Assembly (NCBI RefSeq): GCF_000236785.1 | Contig: NZ_AGUF01000085.1 | Location: forward strand, 1 to 64,000 | Source: Achromobacter arsenitoxydans SY8 | GTDB taxonomy: Bacteria; Pseudomonadota; Gammaproteobacteria; Burkholderiales; Burkholderiaceae_B | Direction: 5' to 3' | DNA: 64,000 nucleotides | Part shown: in pieces, positions 28,310 to 38,229 of the stretch | Numbering within the stretch: the stretch's first letter is position 1 | Layout: each line of letters starts with the position of its first letter | Program-made: the position numbers and the translations under genes | The notes under the pieces: model-generated | Database searches by the model: none | Seen by the model: only the letters and a program-made list of their open reading frames with translations | What the model was told of the DNA's origin: nothing

Positions 28310-29974
28310 ATGTCCGAGCAAGCACCCGGATCTGGTGAAGAGAAGTACGCGTCGCCCTCGATCTCGCGCAAACAGAAAAGCCGGGTCTCCTGGATCTGGC
28401 TGGTGCCTGTGGTTGCCGCGCTGATGGGGCTGTCGCTGGTCGTTCGGACGTGGATGCAGGCCGGACCCGATATCTCGATCTCCTTCAATACCGCGGAAGG
28501 CCTTGAGGTCGGCAAGACCCAGCTCCGCTACAAGGACGTGAACATCGGCACGGTCAAGTCCATCGGATTCAATAGCGACCGCAGCAAGGTGGTCGTGCAG
28601 GCCGAGCTGGCCAAGGAAGTGTCCGACCTGGCGCGCGAAGGCACGAACTTCTGGGTCGTGCGGCCGCGCCTTGACGTCAGCGGCGTGTCCGGCCTGGGCA
28701 CGCTGTTGTCCGGCGCCTACATCGGCGTGGATGCGGAAGAGGGTAAGGGCGAGTCCAACAGGGCCACCAAGCGCAGCTTCGAAGGGCTCGAAGTCCCGCC
28801 CGCCGTCACGCATGACCGCGCAGGCAAGCGCTTCAAGCTCCGGGCCTCCGACCTGGGGTCGCTGGATATCGGTTCACCGGTGTACTTCCGCCGCATCAAC
28901 GTCGGCCGCGTGATCGGCTATGCCCTGGACAAGGACGGTGCCGCCGTGAATGTCGAGGTGTTCGTCGATGCGCCCAACGACCGGTTCGTCACCAACGGCA
29001 CGCGTTTCTGGAACGCCAGCGGCGTGGATTTCAGCGTCAACGCGGACGGCCTGAAGGTGCGCACGCAGTCGCTGGTGTCGATGGCCGTGGGCGGTGTCGC
29101 CTTCGAGCCGGTGCAGACCGTCCGCGACGGCGGCGCGCAGGCGCCGGCCGATTCCAATTTCGACCTGTACCCTACCGAGGCGGCCGCCAAGGCCAATCCC
29201 GACGGCGAAGCCTTCCCGATCCGCATGCGTTACGACCAGTCCATCCGCGGCCTGGCGGTCGGCGCGCCCATTGATTTCAACGGCATCACGCTGGGCAACG
29301 TCACGCAGATCACGCTGGACTTCGATCCGGAATCCAAGCGCTTCTATTCGCTGGTGGACGCCACGCTGTACCCGGAACGCCTGGGACGGGTGTACGAAGA
29401 AGTGCGCGAGCGCGCCCTCAAGGACGGCGATGTGGCGGGCGGCCGCCTGCTGGGCGTCATGATCAAGCACGGCTTGCGGGCGCAGTTGCGCACCTCCAAC
29501 CTGCTGACCGGCCAGCTCTACGTGGTGCTGGACGACTTCCCCAATGCCAAGCCGGTCGAATTCAAGATGTCCGAGCCCGCGATGATTCCGACGGTGCCGG
29601 GCAATCTGGACCAACTGCAGCAACAGGTCAGCAACATCGTCGCCAAGATCGAGAAGATTCCGTTCGACAAGATCGGCGACGACCTGCGCACCACGCTGGC
29701 CAGCACCTCCAAGCTGATGAACCGCCTGGACAAGCAGGTGGCGCCCGAAGCGCAGAAGGTGCTCAAGCAGGCCAAGGAGTCGATGGCGAACATCAATTCG
29801 ATGCTGGCCTCGGACGCGTCGCTGCCGGTCAACGCGGAAAAGGCGATGCAGGAACTGAGCCGTGCGGCGCGCTCGCTGCGGGCGCTGGCCGACTTCCTGC
29901 AATCCAATCCCGAAGCCTTGCTGCGCGGCCGGGGCGAGGATCCGATCCCCGGCGCTGGCCCTGTCAGGAACTAG
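28310..29974 (+). CDS. pqiB: Intermembrane transport protein PqiB (MCE protein)
   Basis: Periplasm-spanning MCE protein of 554 residues. Known PqiB forms a hexameric tube linking the inner and outer membranes for lipid traffic. After a short cytoplasmic tail and one membrane helix (about 26-44) there are three MCE domains, beginning ISISFNTAEGLEVGKTQLRYKDVNIGTVKSI, then FKLRASDLGSLDIGSPVYFRRINVGRVIGY, then MRYDQSIRGLAVGAPIDFNGITLGNVTQI. A C-terminal coiled coil (about 430-540) matches the PqiB needle. The start has GGAAG upstream. Confidence 0.95.
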   Translation: MSEQAPGSGEEKYASPSISRKQKSRVSWIWLVPVVAALMGLSLVVRTWMQAGPDISISFNTAEGLEVGKTQLRYKDVNIGTVKSIGFNSDRSKVVVQAELAKEVSDLAREGTNFWVVRPRLDVSGVSGLGTLLSGAYIGVDAEEGKGESNRATKRSFEGLEVPPAVTHDRAGKRFKLRASDLGSLDIGSPVYFRRINVGRVIGYALDKDGAAVNVEVFVDAPNDRFVTNGTRFWNASGVDFSVNADGLKVRTQSLVSMAVGGVAFEPVQTVRDGGAQAPADSNFDLYPTEAAAKANPDGEAFPIRMRYDQSIRGLAVGAPIDFNGITLGNVTQITLDFDPESKRFYSLVDATLYPERLGRVYEEVRERALKDGDVAGGRLLGVMIKHGLRAQLRTSNLLTGQLYVVLDDFPNAKPVEFKMSEPAMIPTVPGNLDQLQQQVSNIVAKIEKIPFDKIGDDLRTTLASTSKLMNRLDKQVAPEAQKVLKQAKESMANINSMLASDASLPVNAEKAMQELSRAARSLRALADFLQSNPEALLRGRGEDPIPGAGPVRN

Positions 29975-30679
29975 ATGCCCATGAAAAGCCGATTCTCACG
30001 CTGCGTCCGCGTCGCAACCCCGTCCCCGATGAATGGCGCGTCGCGGCCGCGAGCCGCTCTGGCGGCGCTGGTCCTGGCCGGGGCGCTGGCGGCCTGCGGT
30101 TCGTCGCCGCCCGTGCATTACTACACGCTGCAAACGCCCGCCGCAGGCCAGGCGGCGCAGGGCGCTCCGGCCGCGTCCTTTCTGATCGAGGTGCTGCCGG
30201 TCTCCATTTCGACCCAGGCCGATCAGCCTCAACTCATGGTGCGCACCGGCGACGGCAGCGTGTCGGCCCTGTATTCCGAGCGCTGGAGTTCGCCGTTGGG
30301 CGATGAGCTGCGGGGCGCCTTGTCGGACGCCTTGAAACGCGAGCTCGGCGCGCTGGACGTGCAGGTGGTCAAGCCCGGCCCGGGAGCGCCCGTCTGGCGC
30401 GTGCAGACTGACGTGCAGCGGTTCGAGCTGGTGTCCGGCAGCATGGCGCAGCTGGACGCGACGTGGCGGGTGCGTCCGGTCAATATGAAGGGCTCGGGCC
30501 TGCTCTGCCGCAGCGTCGTCACCGAACCGGTGTCGGATGACGCGGTGCCCAGCCTGATCGCCGCGCAGCAGCGGGCGGTGGTCAGCCTGGCCGGCGCGAT
30601 GGCCTCGGCTATCCGGGGGCAGTCGCCTGCCGGCAGCGCCTCGGTACAGATGATGGGATGTTCCGCGCTGAAGGACTGA
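29975..30679 (+). CDS. pqiC: PqiC-type outer-membrane lipoprotein (ABC-type transport auxiliary)
   Basis: Lipoprotein partner of PqiB, expected on the inner leaflet of the outer membrane. The 234-residue protein has a lipobox LAAC with the lipidated Cys at about 41, then PPVHYYTLQTP, the usual start of the DUF330/PqiC fold. The ATG directly abuts the pqiB stop codon with AGGAA in front. A later ATG (MNGASRPRAAL) would give a more standard signal peptide length, so the start may lie there. Confidence 0.9.
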   Translation: MPMKSRFSRCVRVATPSPMNGASRPRAALAALVLAGALAACGSSPPVHYYTLQTPAAGQAAQGAPAASFLIEVLPVSISTQADQPQLMVRTGDGSVSALYSERWSSPLGDELRGALSDALKRELGALDVQVVKPGPGAPVWRVQTDVQRFELVSGSMAQLDATWRVRPVNMKGSGLLCRSVVTEPVSDDAVPSLIAAQQRAVVSLAGAMASAIRGQSPAGSASVQMMGCSALKD

Positions 30680-30714
30680 ATTTAGGTCGGTACGGGATAA
30701 ACCCCGCGATCTCA

Positions 30715-30770
30715 AGCGGTTAACTCCGGTTTAACCTAGGGTTAACCTTAATACAAACGCGGTTGCAACC
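30715..30770. promoter_or_regulatory. putA: putA upstream operator region
   Basis: The segment carries three GTTAA(C)-type elements (GGTTAAC, GTTTAACC, GGGTTAACC) and the palindrome GGTTGCAACC (30761-30770). The palindrome contains GTTGCA, the core of E. coli PutA operators, in both orientations. The encoded PutA has its own DNA-binding domain, so autoregulation is likely. This is inference. Confidence 0.5.
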
Positions 30771-30851
30771 TGTCTAGCATACGGTCCTACCCATACTGGG
30801 CTTCGTTCGGGCCCAGTGTTACCTTTGCCATGCGACAGGAAGCAATCTCTT

Positions 30852-33800
30852 ATGGCCAGCACGACCCTCGGCGTCAAAGTCGATGACGCACTCCGCGACC
30901 GCCTGAAAGCCGCCGCCCACAAGCTCAACTGCACGCCGCACTGGCTGCATAAGCAGGCGATCCTTTCCTACCTGGACAAGATCGAGCGCGGCCATCTTCC
31001 CGCCGAGATGTCCCACTTGGGCGCCGATGCAGCCGCCGAGGAAGACAACGCCGAAGGCCATTTGGCGCCGACCCCGCCGTTTTACGAGTTTGGCCAGGAC
31101 GTACAGCCGCAGTCCGTGCTGCGCGCCGCCATCACCGCGGCCTACCGCCGGCCCGAACCTGAATGCGTCCCGCTGTTGCTGGGCCAGGCCCGCATGCCCA
31201 ACCTGGAAAAGGTGCATGCGATGGCGGCCGGCCTGGTCAGGAAGCTGCGCGGCAAGCGCAGCGGCGGCGGCGTGGAAGGTCTGATCCAGGAGTTCTCGCT
31301 GTCCAGCCAGGAAGGCGTGGCGCTGATGTGCCTGGCCGAAGCGCTGCTGCGCATTCCCGACCGCGCCACCCGCGACGCGCTGATCCGCGACAAGGTTGCG
31401 CGCGGCGACTGGAAGTCGCACATGGGCGGTTCGCAATCGCTGTTCGTGAACGCCGCCACCTGGGGCCTGATGATCACCGGCAAGCTGGTGGCCGTGAGCA
31501 GCGAGCAGTCGCTGTCCAAGGCGCTGACGCGCCTGATCGGCAAGGGCGGCGAGCCCCTGGTGCGCAAGGGCGTGAACATGGCCATGCGCATGATGGGCGA
31601 ACAGTTCGTGTCGGGCCAGACCATTTCCGAAGCGCTGGCAAACAACCGCAAGATGGAATCCCGCGGCTTCCGCTATTCCTACGACATGCTGGGCGAGGCC
31701 GCCACCACGGCCGAGGACGCCGAACGCTATTACGCGTCCTACGAGCAAGCCATCCACGCCATCGGCAAAGCCGCCGCCGGCCGGGGCATCTATGAAGGGC
31801 CGGGCATCTCGATCAAGCTGTCGGCCCTGCATCCCCGCTATTCGCGCGCTCAGCGCGAGCGCGTCATGGCCGAACTGCTGCCGCGCGTGAAGGCGCTGAC
31901 GGCGCTGGCCCGCAGCTACGACATCGGCCTGAACATCGACGCCGAAGAGGCCGATCGCCTGGAGATCTCGCTGGACCTGTTGGAGGCGCTGTGCTTTACG
32001 CCGGAACTTGAAGGCTGGAACGGCATCGGCTTCGTCATCCAGGCCTACCAGAAGCGCGCGCCGTTCGTGATCGACTACGTGATCGACCTGGCCCGCCGCA
32101 GCCGCCACCGCGTGATGGTGCGCCTGGTCAAGGGCGCCTACTGGGACAGCGAGATCAAGCGCGCCCAGGTGGACGGCCTGGAAGGCTATCCGGTCTATAC
32201 GCGCAAGGTGTACACCGATGTGGCCTACCTGGCCTGCGCCCGCAAGCTGCTGGGCGCGCCCGAGGCCGTGTATCCGCAATTTGCCACGCACAACGCCTAC
32301 ACGCTGTCGGCCATCTACCAGCTGGCCGGCCAGAACTACTATCCGGGCCAGTACGAGTTCCAATGCCTGCACGGCATGGGCGAGCCGTTGTACGACGAAG
32401 TTGTCGGAGCGCTGTCGCAGGGCAAGCTCAATCGTCCGTGCCGCATCTACGCGCCGGTCGGCACGCACGAAACCCTGCTGGCGTACCTGGTGCGCCGCCT
32501 GCTCGAAAACGGCGCCAACACCTCGTTCGTGAACCTGATCGGCGATGACAGCATTCCGGTCGAAACGCTGGTGGCCGATCCGGTCGAAGCGGCCGCGCGC
32601 ATCGTCCCGCTGGGCGCGCCCCACGAGAAGATACCCTTGCCGCGCGAGCTCTACGGCAATCCGCAGCAGGGCGCCCGCGCCAATTCCGCGGGCCTGGATC
32701 TGAGCAACGAGCATCGCCTGGGTTCGCTGTCCGCTGCGCTGCTCGCCAGCGCGGGCACGCCCTGGCGCGCCGCGCCCATGCTGGGCGAAGGCGGCGACGT
32801 CTGGGACGCCGCCCGCGCCATCGAAGTGCGTAACCCCGCCAACCTGCGCGACGTGGTGGGCCACGTGATCGAAGCCCAGGCCGACGAGGCGGAACTCGCC
32901 CTGCGCGCCGCCGCCAACGCCGCGCCTATCTGGCAGTCCACGCCGGTGGCCGAGCGGGCCCAGTGCCTGCGCCGCGCCGCCCAGCTGCTGGAAGAGCAGA
33001 TGCAGACCCTGCTGGGCCTGATCGTGCGCGAGGCCGGCAAGTCGCTGCCCAACGCCATTGCCGAAGTGCGCGAGGCCGTGGACTTCCTGCGCTACTACGC
33101 CGACCAGGCCGAGCGCGAGTTCGGCAATGACACGCACCGTCCGCTGGGCACCGTGCTGTGCATCAGTCCCTGGAATTTCCCGCTGGCCATCTTCACGGGC
33201 CAGGTCGCGGCCGCGCTGGCCGCGGGCAATACCGTGCTGGCCAAGCCGGCCGAGCAGACGCCGCTGATCGCGGCGCAGGCCGTGGCCATCCTGCGCGCGG
33301 CGGGCGTGCCCGCCGGCGCGGTGCAGCTGTTGCCGGGCCGCGGCGAGACCGTGGGCGCCCAGCTGGTCGCCAACCCGGGCGTGCGCGGCGTGATGTTCAC
33401 GGGGTCCACCGATGTGGCGCGCATCATCGCGCGCACGCTGGCCGATCGCCTGGACGACGACGGCCACACCATTCCGTTGATTGCGGAGACGGGCGGCCAG
33501 AACGCCATGGTGGTGGATTCGTCGGCCCTGTCCGAGCAGGTCGTCTTCGACGTGCTCAGCTCCGCCTTCGATTCGGCCGGCCAGCGCTGCTCGGCACTGC
33601 GTGTGCTGTGCGTGCAGGACGACAACGCCGACCACGTGCTGACGATGCTGCGCGGCGCCATGCGCGAACTCGCCGTGGGCAACCCCGACCGCCTCTCGGT
33701 GGACGTGGGTCCGGTCATCGACACCGAGGCGCGCAACGGCATCCAGCGCCACATCGAATCAATGCGTACTGCGGGCCATCGCGTCGACCAGGTCGAACTG

Positions 33801-34673
33801 GCCGGCGAATGCCGCCACGGCACCTTCGTGCCGCCGACTATCATCGAGATCGACCACATCAGCGAGCTGACCCGCGAAGTGTTCGGCCCGGTGCTGCACG
33901 TGGTGCGCTACCAGCGCGATGAGCTCGATGCGCTGCTCGACGCCATCAACGGCACGGGCTATGGCCTGACGTTCGGCGTGCATACCCGCATCGACGAGAC
34001 CATTGCCCATGTGACCGGCCAGGTCCATGCCGGCAACGTTTACGTCAACCGCAACATCGTGGGCGCGGTGGTGGGCGTGCAGCCGTTCGGCGGCGAATGC
34101 CTGTCCGGCACTGGCCCCAAGGCCGGCGGCCCGTTGTACATGTACCGCCTGTTGGGCACGCGCCCGGCTGGCCTGCCGCCCGCGCTGGACGCCGCGGCGC
34201 CGCTGCCGCAGCGGATCGCGCTGCCGGGGCCCACGGGCGAGACCAACACTTATATGGTCGAGCCGCGCGGCGCGGTGTACTGCGTGGCGGCCACCGATGC
34301 CGGCGCGCGGGCCCAGTGGTCTGTCGCGCGGTTGACCGGCAACCATGCCTGGTTCGCCGACACCCCCGCGGCGCAGAAACTGCTGTCCGGCCTGGACGCC
34401 GAGCAGCAGGGGCAGGCGGGCATCCTGGCTGACGCCGAAGTCGACCAGGCGGACTACCACGCCGTGCTGTTCGAAGGCGACGGCGATGCGCTGCAGGCGC
34501 TGAACCAGCGCATCGCACAGCGCCCGGGCGCGATCCTGGCGGTGCATGGCCTGACGCCCGACGCCCTGGCGGCAGGCGCCGCCTACGTGCCGGAACGCCT
34601 TTTGACGGAGCGCTCCATCAGCGTGAATACGGCAGCGGCGGGCGGCAACGCCAGCCTCATGACCATCGGGTAG
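30852..34673 (+). CDS. putA: Trifunctional PutA: transcriptional regulator / proline dehydrogenase / P5C dehydrogenase
   Basis: Converts proline to glutamate in two steps and represses its own gene when proline is scarce. The 1273-residue protein starts with a ribbon-helix-helix domain (ASTTLGVKVDDALRDRLKAAA, about 3-45). The FAD-dependent proline dehydrogenase barrel follows (MRMMGEQFVSG near 245, GLNIDAEEADRLEISLDLLEAL). Then comes the NAD-dependent aldehyde dehydrogenase domain, with catalytic C913 (GQRCSALR), ETGGQNAMVVDSS and the substrate-loop region, and a C-terminal domain. The numbering tracks E. coli PutA closely, but the C-terminus is about 45 residues shorter. The ATG at 30852 is preceded by AGGAAG. 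No putP lies beside it. Confidence 0.97.
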   Translation: MASTTLGVKVDDALRDRLKAAAHKLNCTPHWLHKQAILSYLDKIERGHLPAEMSHLGADAAAEEDNAEGHLAPTPPFYEFGQDVQPQSVLRAAITAAYRRPEPECVPLLLGQARMPNLEKVHAMAAGLVRKLRGKRSGGGVEGLIQEFSLSSQEGVALMCLAEALLRIPDRATRDALIRDKVARGDWKSHMGGSQSLFVNAATWGLMITGKLVAVSSEQSLSKALTRLIGKGGEPLVRKGVNMAMRMMGEQFVSGQTISEALANNRKMESRGFRYSYDMLGEAATTAEDAERYYASYEQAIHAIGKAAAGRGIYEGPGISIKLSALHPRYSRAQRERVMAELLPRVKALTALARSYDIGLNIDAEEADRLEISLDLLEALCFTPELEGWNGIGFVIQAYQKRAPFVIDYVIDLARRSRHRVMVRLVKGAYWDSEIKRAQVDGLEGYPVYTRKVYTDVAYLACARKLLGAPEAVYPQFATHNAYTLSAIYQLAGQNYYPGQYEFQCLHGMGEPLYDEVVGALSQGKLNRPCRIYAPVGTHETLLAYLVRRLLENGANTSFVNLIGDDSIPVETLVADPVEAAARIVPLGAPHEKIPLPRELYGNPQQGARANSAGLDLSNEHRLGSLSAALLASAGTPWRAAPMLGEGGDVWDAARAIEVRNPANLRDVVGHVIEAQADEAELALRAAANAAPIWQSTPVAERAQCLRRAAQLLEEQMQTLLGLIVREAGKSLPNAIAEVREAVDFLRYYADQAEREFGNDTHRPLGTVLCISPWNFPLAIFTGQVAAALAAGNTVLAKPAEQTPLIAAQAVAILRAAGVPAGAVQLLPGRGETVGAQLVANPGVRGVMFTGSTDVARIIARTLADRLDDDGHTIPLIAETGGQNAMVVDSSALSEQVVFDVLSSAFDSAGQRCSALRVLCVQDDNADHVLTMLRGAMRELAVGNPDRLSVDVGPVIDTEARNGIQRHIESMRTAGHRVDQVELAGECRHGTFVPPTIIEIDHISELTREVFGPVLHVVRYQRDELDALLDAINGTGYGLTFGVHTRIDETIAHVTGQVHAGNVYVNRNIVGAVVGVQPFGGECLSGTGPKAGGPLYMYRLLGTRPAGLPPALDAAAPLPQRIALPGPTGETNTYMVEPRGAVYCVAATDAGARAQWSVARLTGNHAWFADTPAAQKLLSGLDAEQQGQAGILADAEVDQADYHAVLFEGDGDALQALNQRIAQRPGAILAVHGLTPDALAAGAAYVPERLLTERSISVNTAAAGGNASLMTIG

Positions 34674-34687
34674 TTCCCGCCTGGGGC

Positions 34688-34709
34688 AACCCTTGGGCAT
34701 CCAAGGGTT
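34688..34709 (+). terminator. Hairpin after putA
   Basis: AACCCTTGG, loop GCAT, CCAAGGGTT: a 9-bp perfect stem, 14 bp past the putA stop codon. The T content downstream is low (ATCTCTAATAT), so its efficiency is uncertain. Confidence 0.55.
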
Positions 34710-34917
34710 ATCTCTAATATCGGGCTGGGTTGCACTGGATCGAAAATCCGGTCGCACCTCTGGCCTGGCTGTCGCAATCCGGCAGCCGGGCATTGCAGAA
34801 AATGCATACGCGGGACCTGGCGATCACCGGGCCCGCGGTAGTAAAAAGAACCAAAAGCCTGGCTAAAAGCTCAGGTATGACAAGGCCTTAAGTCCGACCT
34901 ATTCGGAGGAGACCCCC

Positions 34918-36063
34918 ATGAAGTTCCGCACCACTTTGAAGCTGCTTACCGCCAGCATCGCTGCTGCCGGCTTGACCGCCGCGGCCCAGGCCGCCGACAT
35001 CAAATTCGGCTTCGCCGCGCCGCTGACCGGTCCGCAGTCCCACTACGGCGAGGACATGCAAAATGGCCTGAATCTGGCCCTGGAAGAAGCCAACAAGAAG
35101 GGCATCAAGGTTGACGGACAGCCCGCCAAGTTCGTGCTGGTGTCGCGCGACGATCAGGCCGATCCGCGCGTCGGCGTGCAGGTCGCCCAGCAGCTCGTCG
35201 ACCAGGACGTGGTCGGCATCCTGGGGCACTTCAACTCGGGCACCACCATTCCGGCTTCGCGCGTCTACCATGAGGCGGGCCTGCCGCAGATCGCCATGGC
35301 CACGTCGCCGGAATACACCAAGCAAGGCTACGAAACCACGTTCCGCATGATGACCAGCGACACCCAGCAGGGCGCCGCGGTCGGCAAGTTCATGGTTGAA
35401 AACCTGAAGGCCAAGAAGGTCGCGATCATCGACGACCGCACCGCCTACGGCCAAGGCCTGGCCGACGAGGTCGAAAAGGCGGTCAAGGCCGCCGGCGGCC
35501 AGGTCGTGCGCCGCGAATACACCACCGACAAGGCCAACGATTTCACGGCCATCCTGACCAACATCAAGGGCTCCGCGCCCGACGCCATCTTCTACGGCGG
35601 CCTGGACGCGCAGTCGGGCCCGATGAAGCGCCAACTGGCCACGCTCGGTCTGAAGGCGCCGCTGGTTTCGGGCGAAATGACCCGCAGCGACACCTTCATC
35701 AAGCTGGCGGGCGACGCCGCCGACGGCACCTACGCATCGCTGGCGGGCGTGCCGCTGGACAAGATGGCCGCGGGCAAGGACTTCGAACAGAAGTACCAGA
35801 CGCGCTTCAAGAAGGCGCCCGGCGTCTATGCGCCGTACGCCTACGACGGCGCGTGGAACATGATCACGGCCATCGAGCAGGCCGGTTCGGCCAAGCCCGA
35901 AAAATACCTGCCGGCGCTCGCCAAGCTGAACCGCAAGGGCGCCACCAGCGAACACATCTCGTATGACGACAAGGGCGACCTGAAGGAAATCTCGGTCACC
36001 ATCTACGAAGTCAAGAACGGCAAGTGGGAGATGGTTGAAACGATGGTCAGCCAAGCCAACTGA
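34918..36063 (+). CDS. livJ: Branched-chain amino acid ABC transporter substrate-binding protein
   Basis: Periplasmic receptor of a Leu/Ile/Val-type importer, 381 residues. A signal peptide (1-26, ending AAAQA|ADIKFGF) is followed by the Leu/Ile/Val-binding fold: GFAAPLTGPQSHYGEDMQNGLNLALEEAN, GHFNSGTTIPASRVYHEAGLPQIAMA, DDRTAYGQGLADEV. GGAGG sits 8 bp before the ATG. It leads the five-gene liv cluster, with a 151-bp gap before livH that often lets binding protein be made in excess. Exact specificity cannot be read. Confidence 0.93.
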   Translation: MKFRTTLKLLTASIAAAGLTAAAQAADIKFGFAAPLTGPQSHYGEDMQNGLNLALEEANKKGIKVDGQPAKFVLVSRDDQADPRVGVQVAQQLVDQDVVGILGHFNSGTTIPASRVYHEAGLPQIAMATSPEYTKQGYETTFRMMTSDTQQGAAVGKFMVENLKAKKVAIIDDRTAYGQGLADEVEKAVKAAGGQVVRREYTTDKANDFTAILTNIKGSAPDAIFYGGLDAQSGPMKRQLATLGLKAPLVSGEMTRSDTFIKLAGDAADGTYASLAGVPLDKMAAGKDFEQKYQTRFKKAPGVYAPYAYDGAWNMITAIEQAGSAKPEKYLPALAKLNRKGATSEHISYDDKGDLKEISVTIYEVKNGKWEMVETMVSQAN

Positions 36064-36214
36064 GGCGGGTTGAACGAGGGGGGATCCTGGCTGCGCCAAG
36101 GTCCGCCCGCTCCGTCCGCGGGCGCCGTCCGGCGCCGCGGCGCGCGCACGCCAAGCCAGGCCTTTGCGCCCTGGCCGCAACGCGCATTATTTCCAGGCTT
36201 ATTCAGCGGCCCCT

Positions 36215-37144
36215 ATGGATATCTTCATTCAACAACTGATTAACGGCGTCACGCTAGGCAGCGTGTACGCCCTGGTCGCCCTAGGCTACACCATGGTGTA
36301 CGGCATCATCGGGCTGATCAACTTCGCGCATGGCGATGTCGTCATGATCGGCGCGATGGCGGCTACGACGATCGCCATTTCGCTGGTGGGCGGCGATCCC
36401 GGCGCATCGGCCTTCGTGGTGCTGGGCATGGGCCTGCTGGTCTCGGTGCCGCTGTGCATGGCGGTGGGCTGGACGGCCGAGCGCGTGGCATATCGGCCGC
36501 TGCGGCGCGCGCCCCGCCTGGCCGCGCTGATCACGGCCATCGGCGTGTCCATCATCCTGCAGAACGTGGCCATGATGGGCTGGGGCCGCAATTACCTGAA
36601 CTTTCCGCAAGTGCTGTCGCCGCAGGTGTTTGAGTTTGCGGGCGCGCGCATGAGCACGCTGCAGATCGCCATCGTCGTGATCGCGGCGCTGATCATGGGC
36701 GGCCTGCTGGCCGTGGTGCACAAGACCCGGCTGGGCACGGCGATGCGCGCCACCGCGCAGAACCGTGAAGTGGCCGGCCTGATGGGCGTGAACATCAACA
36801 CCGTGATCTCGGCGGCGTTCCTGATCGGCTCTGCGCTGGCCGCCGTGGCGGGCATGATGGTCGCCACCTATTACGGCGTGTCGCAGTACACCATGGGCTT
36901 CATGCTGGGCTTGAAGGCCTTTACCGCGGCGGTGCTGGGCGGCATCGGCAACCTGGTCGGCGCCATGGCCGGCGGCCTGTTGCTGGGCATCATCGAATCG
37001 CTGGGCGCGGGCTACATCGGCGACCTGACCGGCGGGTTCCTCGGCAGCCACTACCAGGACGTGTTCGCGTTCTTCGTGCTGGTGCTGGTGCTGATCTTCC
37101 GTCCTTCGGGGCTGTTGGGCGAACGCGTGGGAGATCGCGCATGA
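36215..37144 (+). CDS. livH: Branched-chain amino acid ABC transporter permease LivH
   Basis: Inner-membrane permease of 309 residues with about eight hydrophobic helices. The N-terminal block DIFIQQLINGVTLGSVYALVALGYTMVYGIIGLINFAHGDV is the LivH signature, and the EAA-like loop MRATAQNREVAGLMGVN is present. The ATG at 36215 gives the standard start. A frame open 17 codons upstream runs through GC-rich intergenic DNA and is not used. The stop overlaps livM (ATGA). Confidence 0.95.
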   Translation: MDIFIQQLINGVTLGSVYALVALGYTMVYGIIGLINFAHGDVVMIGAMAATTIAISLVGGDPGASAFVVLGMGLLVSVPLCMAVGWTAERVAYRPLRRAPRLAALITAIGVSIILQNVAMMGWGRNYLNFPQVLSPQVFEFAGARMSTLQIAIVVIAALIMGGLLAVVHKTRLGTAMRATAQNREVAGLMGVNINTVISAAFLIGSALAAVAGMMVATYYGVSQYTMGFMLGLKAFTAAVLGGIGNLVGAMAGGLLLGIIESLGAGYIGDLTGGFLGSHYQDVFAFFVLVLVLIFRPSGLLGERVGDRA

Positions 37145-38229
37145 GCACAACTCTCAAGAACAGCGGCTTCTCGACCCGCAACCTGATCGGCATCGCCCTC
37201 ATCGGCATCGTACTGGCCGTGCTGCCCTTCGTGATCGGCATGGCCGGCCAGAGCTGGGTGCGCATCCTGAACTTCGCGTTGCTGTACGTGATGCTGTCGC
37301 TGGGCCTGAACATCGTGGTGGGGTTCGCGGGTTTGCTGGACCTGGGCTATATCGCGTTCTACGCCGTGGGCGCGTACACCTGGGCGCTGCTGGCGTCGCC
37401 GCACTTCGGGCTGCATCTGCCGTTCTGGGCCATCCTGCCGATCGCGCTGGCGGTGGCGTGCCTGTTCGGGGTGCTGCTGGGGGCGCCAACGCTGAAATTA
37501 CGGGGCGACTACCTGGCTATCGTGACATTGGGGTTCGGCGAGATCATCCGGATCTTCCTGAACAACCTGAATGCGCCCTTCAACATCACCAACGGGCCGC
37601 AGGGCATCAACCGCATCGACACCTTCAAGGTGGGCGAGTTCGCGTTCGGCCGCACGCAGAGTCTGCTGGGCATCCGTTTCACGGGGCCGGAAAAGTACTA
37701 CTACCTGCTGCTTGCGCTGACGCTGATCATCATCGTGGTCTGCGTGCGCCTGCAGAATTCCCGCATCGGCCGCGCCTGGGAAGCCATCCGCGAAGACGAG
37801 ATCGCCGCCAAGGCGATGGGCATCAATACCCGCAACATCAAGCTGCTGGCGTTCGCGATGGGCGCGTCGTTTGGCGGCGTGGCGGGCGCGCTGTTCGCGT
37901 CGATGCAGGGCTTCGTCAGTCCCGAGAGCTTCTCGCTCATGGAGTCCATCTCCATCCTGTGCATGGTGGTGCTGGGCGGCATGGGCCACATCCCCGGCGT
38001 GATCCTGGGCGCGCTGATCCTCGCAGCCCTGCCCGAATTCCTGCGCGCGGTGGTCGAACCCATCCAGCACATGGTGTTCGGCGCCGTGGTGCTGGATCCC
38101 GAAGGCATCCGCATGCTGCTGTTCGGCCTGGCCATGGTGTGCGTCATGCTGTTCCGTCCGGCGGGCCTGTGGCCGTCGGCGGTGCGCAAGCGCGAACTGG
38201 TGACCAAGACGCAGGGAGGCGCGGCATGA
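37141..38229 (+). CDS. livM: Branched-chain amino acid ABC transporter permease LivM
   Basis: Second permease subunit, 362 residues, multi-spanning. Landmarks are LNIVVGFAGLLDLGYIAFYAVGAYTWALL, LRGDYLAIVTLGFGEIIRIFLNN and the coupling loop WEAIREDEIAAKAMGINTRNIKLLAFAMGASFGGVAGALFA. It overlaps livH and livG by 4 bp at each end, so the four transporter genes are translationally chained. Confidence 0.95.
   Translation: MSTTLKNSGFSTRNLIGIALIGIVLAVLPFVIGMAGQSWVRILNFALLYVMLSLGLNIVVGFAGLLDLGYIAFYAVGAYTWALLASPHFGLHLPFWAILPIALAVACLFGVLLGAPTLKLRGDYLAIVTLGFGEIIRIFLNNLNAPFNITNGPQGINRIDTFKVGEFAFGRTQSLLGIRFTGPEKYYYLLLALTLIIIVVCVRLQNSRIGRAWEAIREDEIAAKAMGINTRNIKLLAFAMGASFGGVAGALFASMQGFVSPESFSLMESISILCMVVLGGMGHIPGVILGALILAALPEFLRAVVEPIQHMVFGAVVLDPEGIRMLLFGLAMVCVMLFRPAGLWPSAVRKRELVTKTQGGAA

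Noticed and set aside
30034-30715. Minus-strand reading frames over pqiC and its 3' side
   Set aside because: Arg/His/Gly-rich shadow proteins without domains; the plus strand encodes a lipoprotein with a clear LAAC lipobox.
30819-33752. 977-codon open frame antisense to putA
   Set aside because: Same codon-bias artefact; the sense strand encodes a full PutA with catalytic residues.
37458-38225. Large N-terminal extension of livG inside livM
   Set aside because: Translation of livM in another frame; the ATG at 38226 overlaps the livM stop codon and gives a normal ABC ATPase start.
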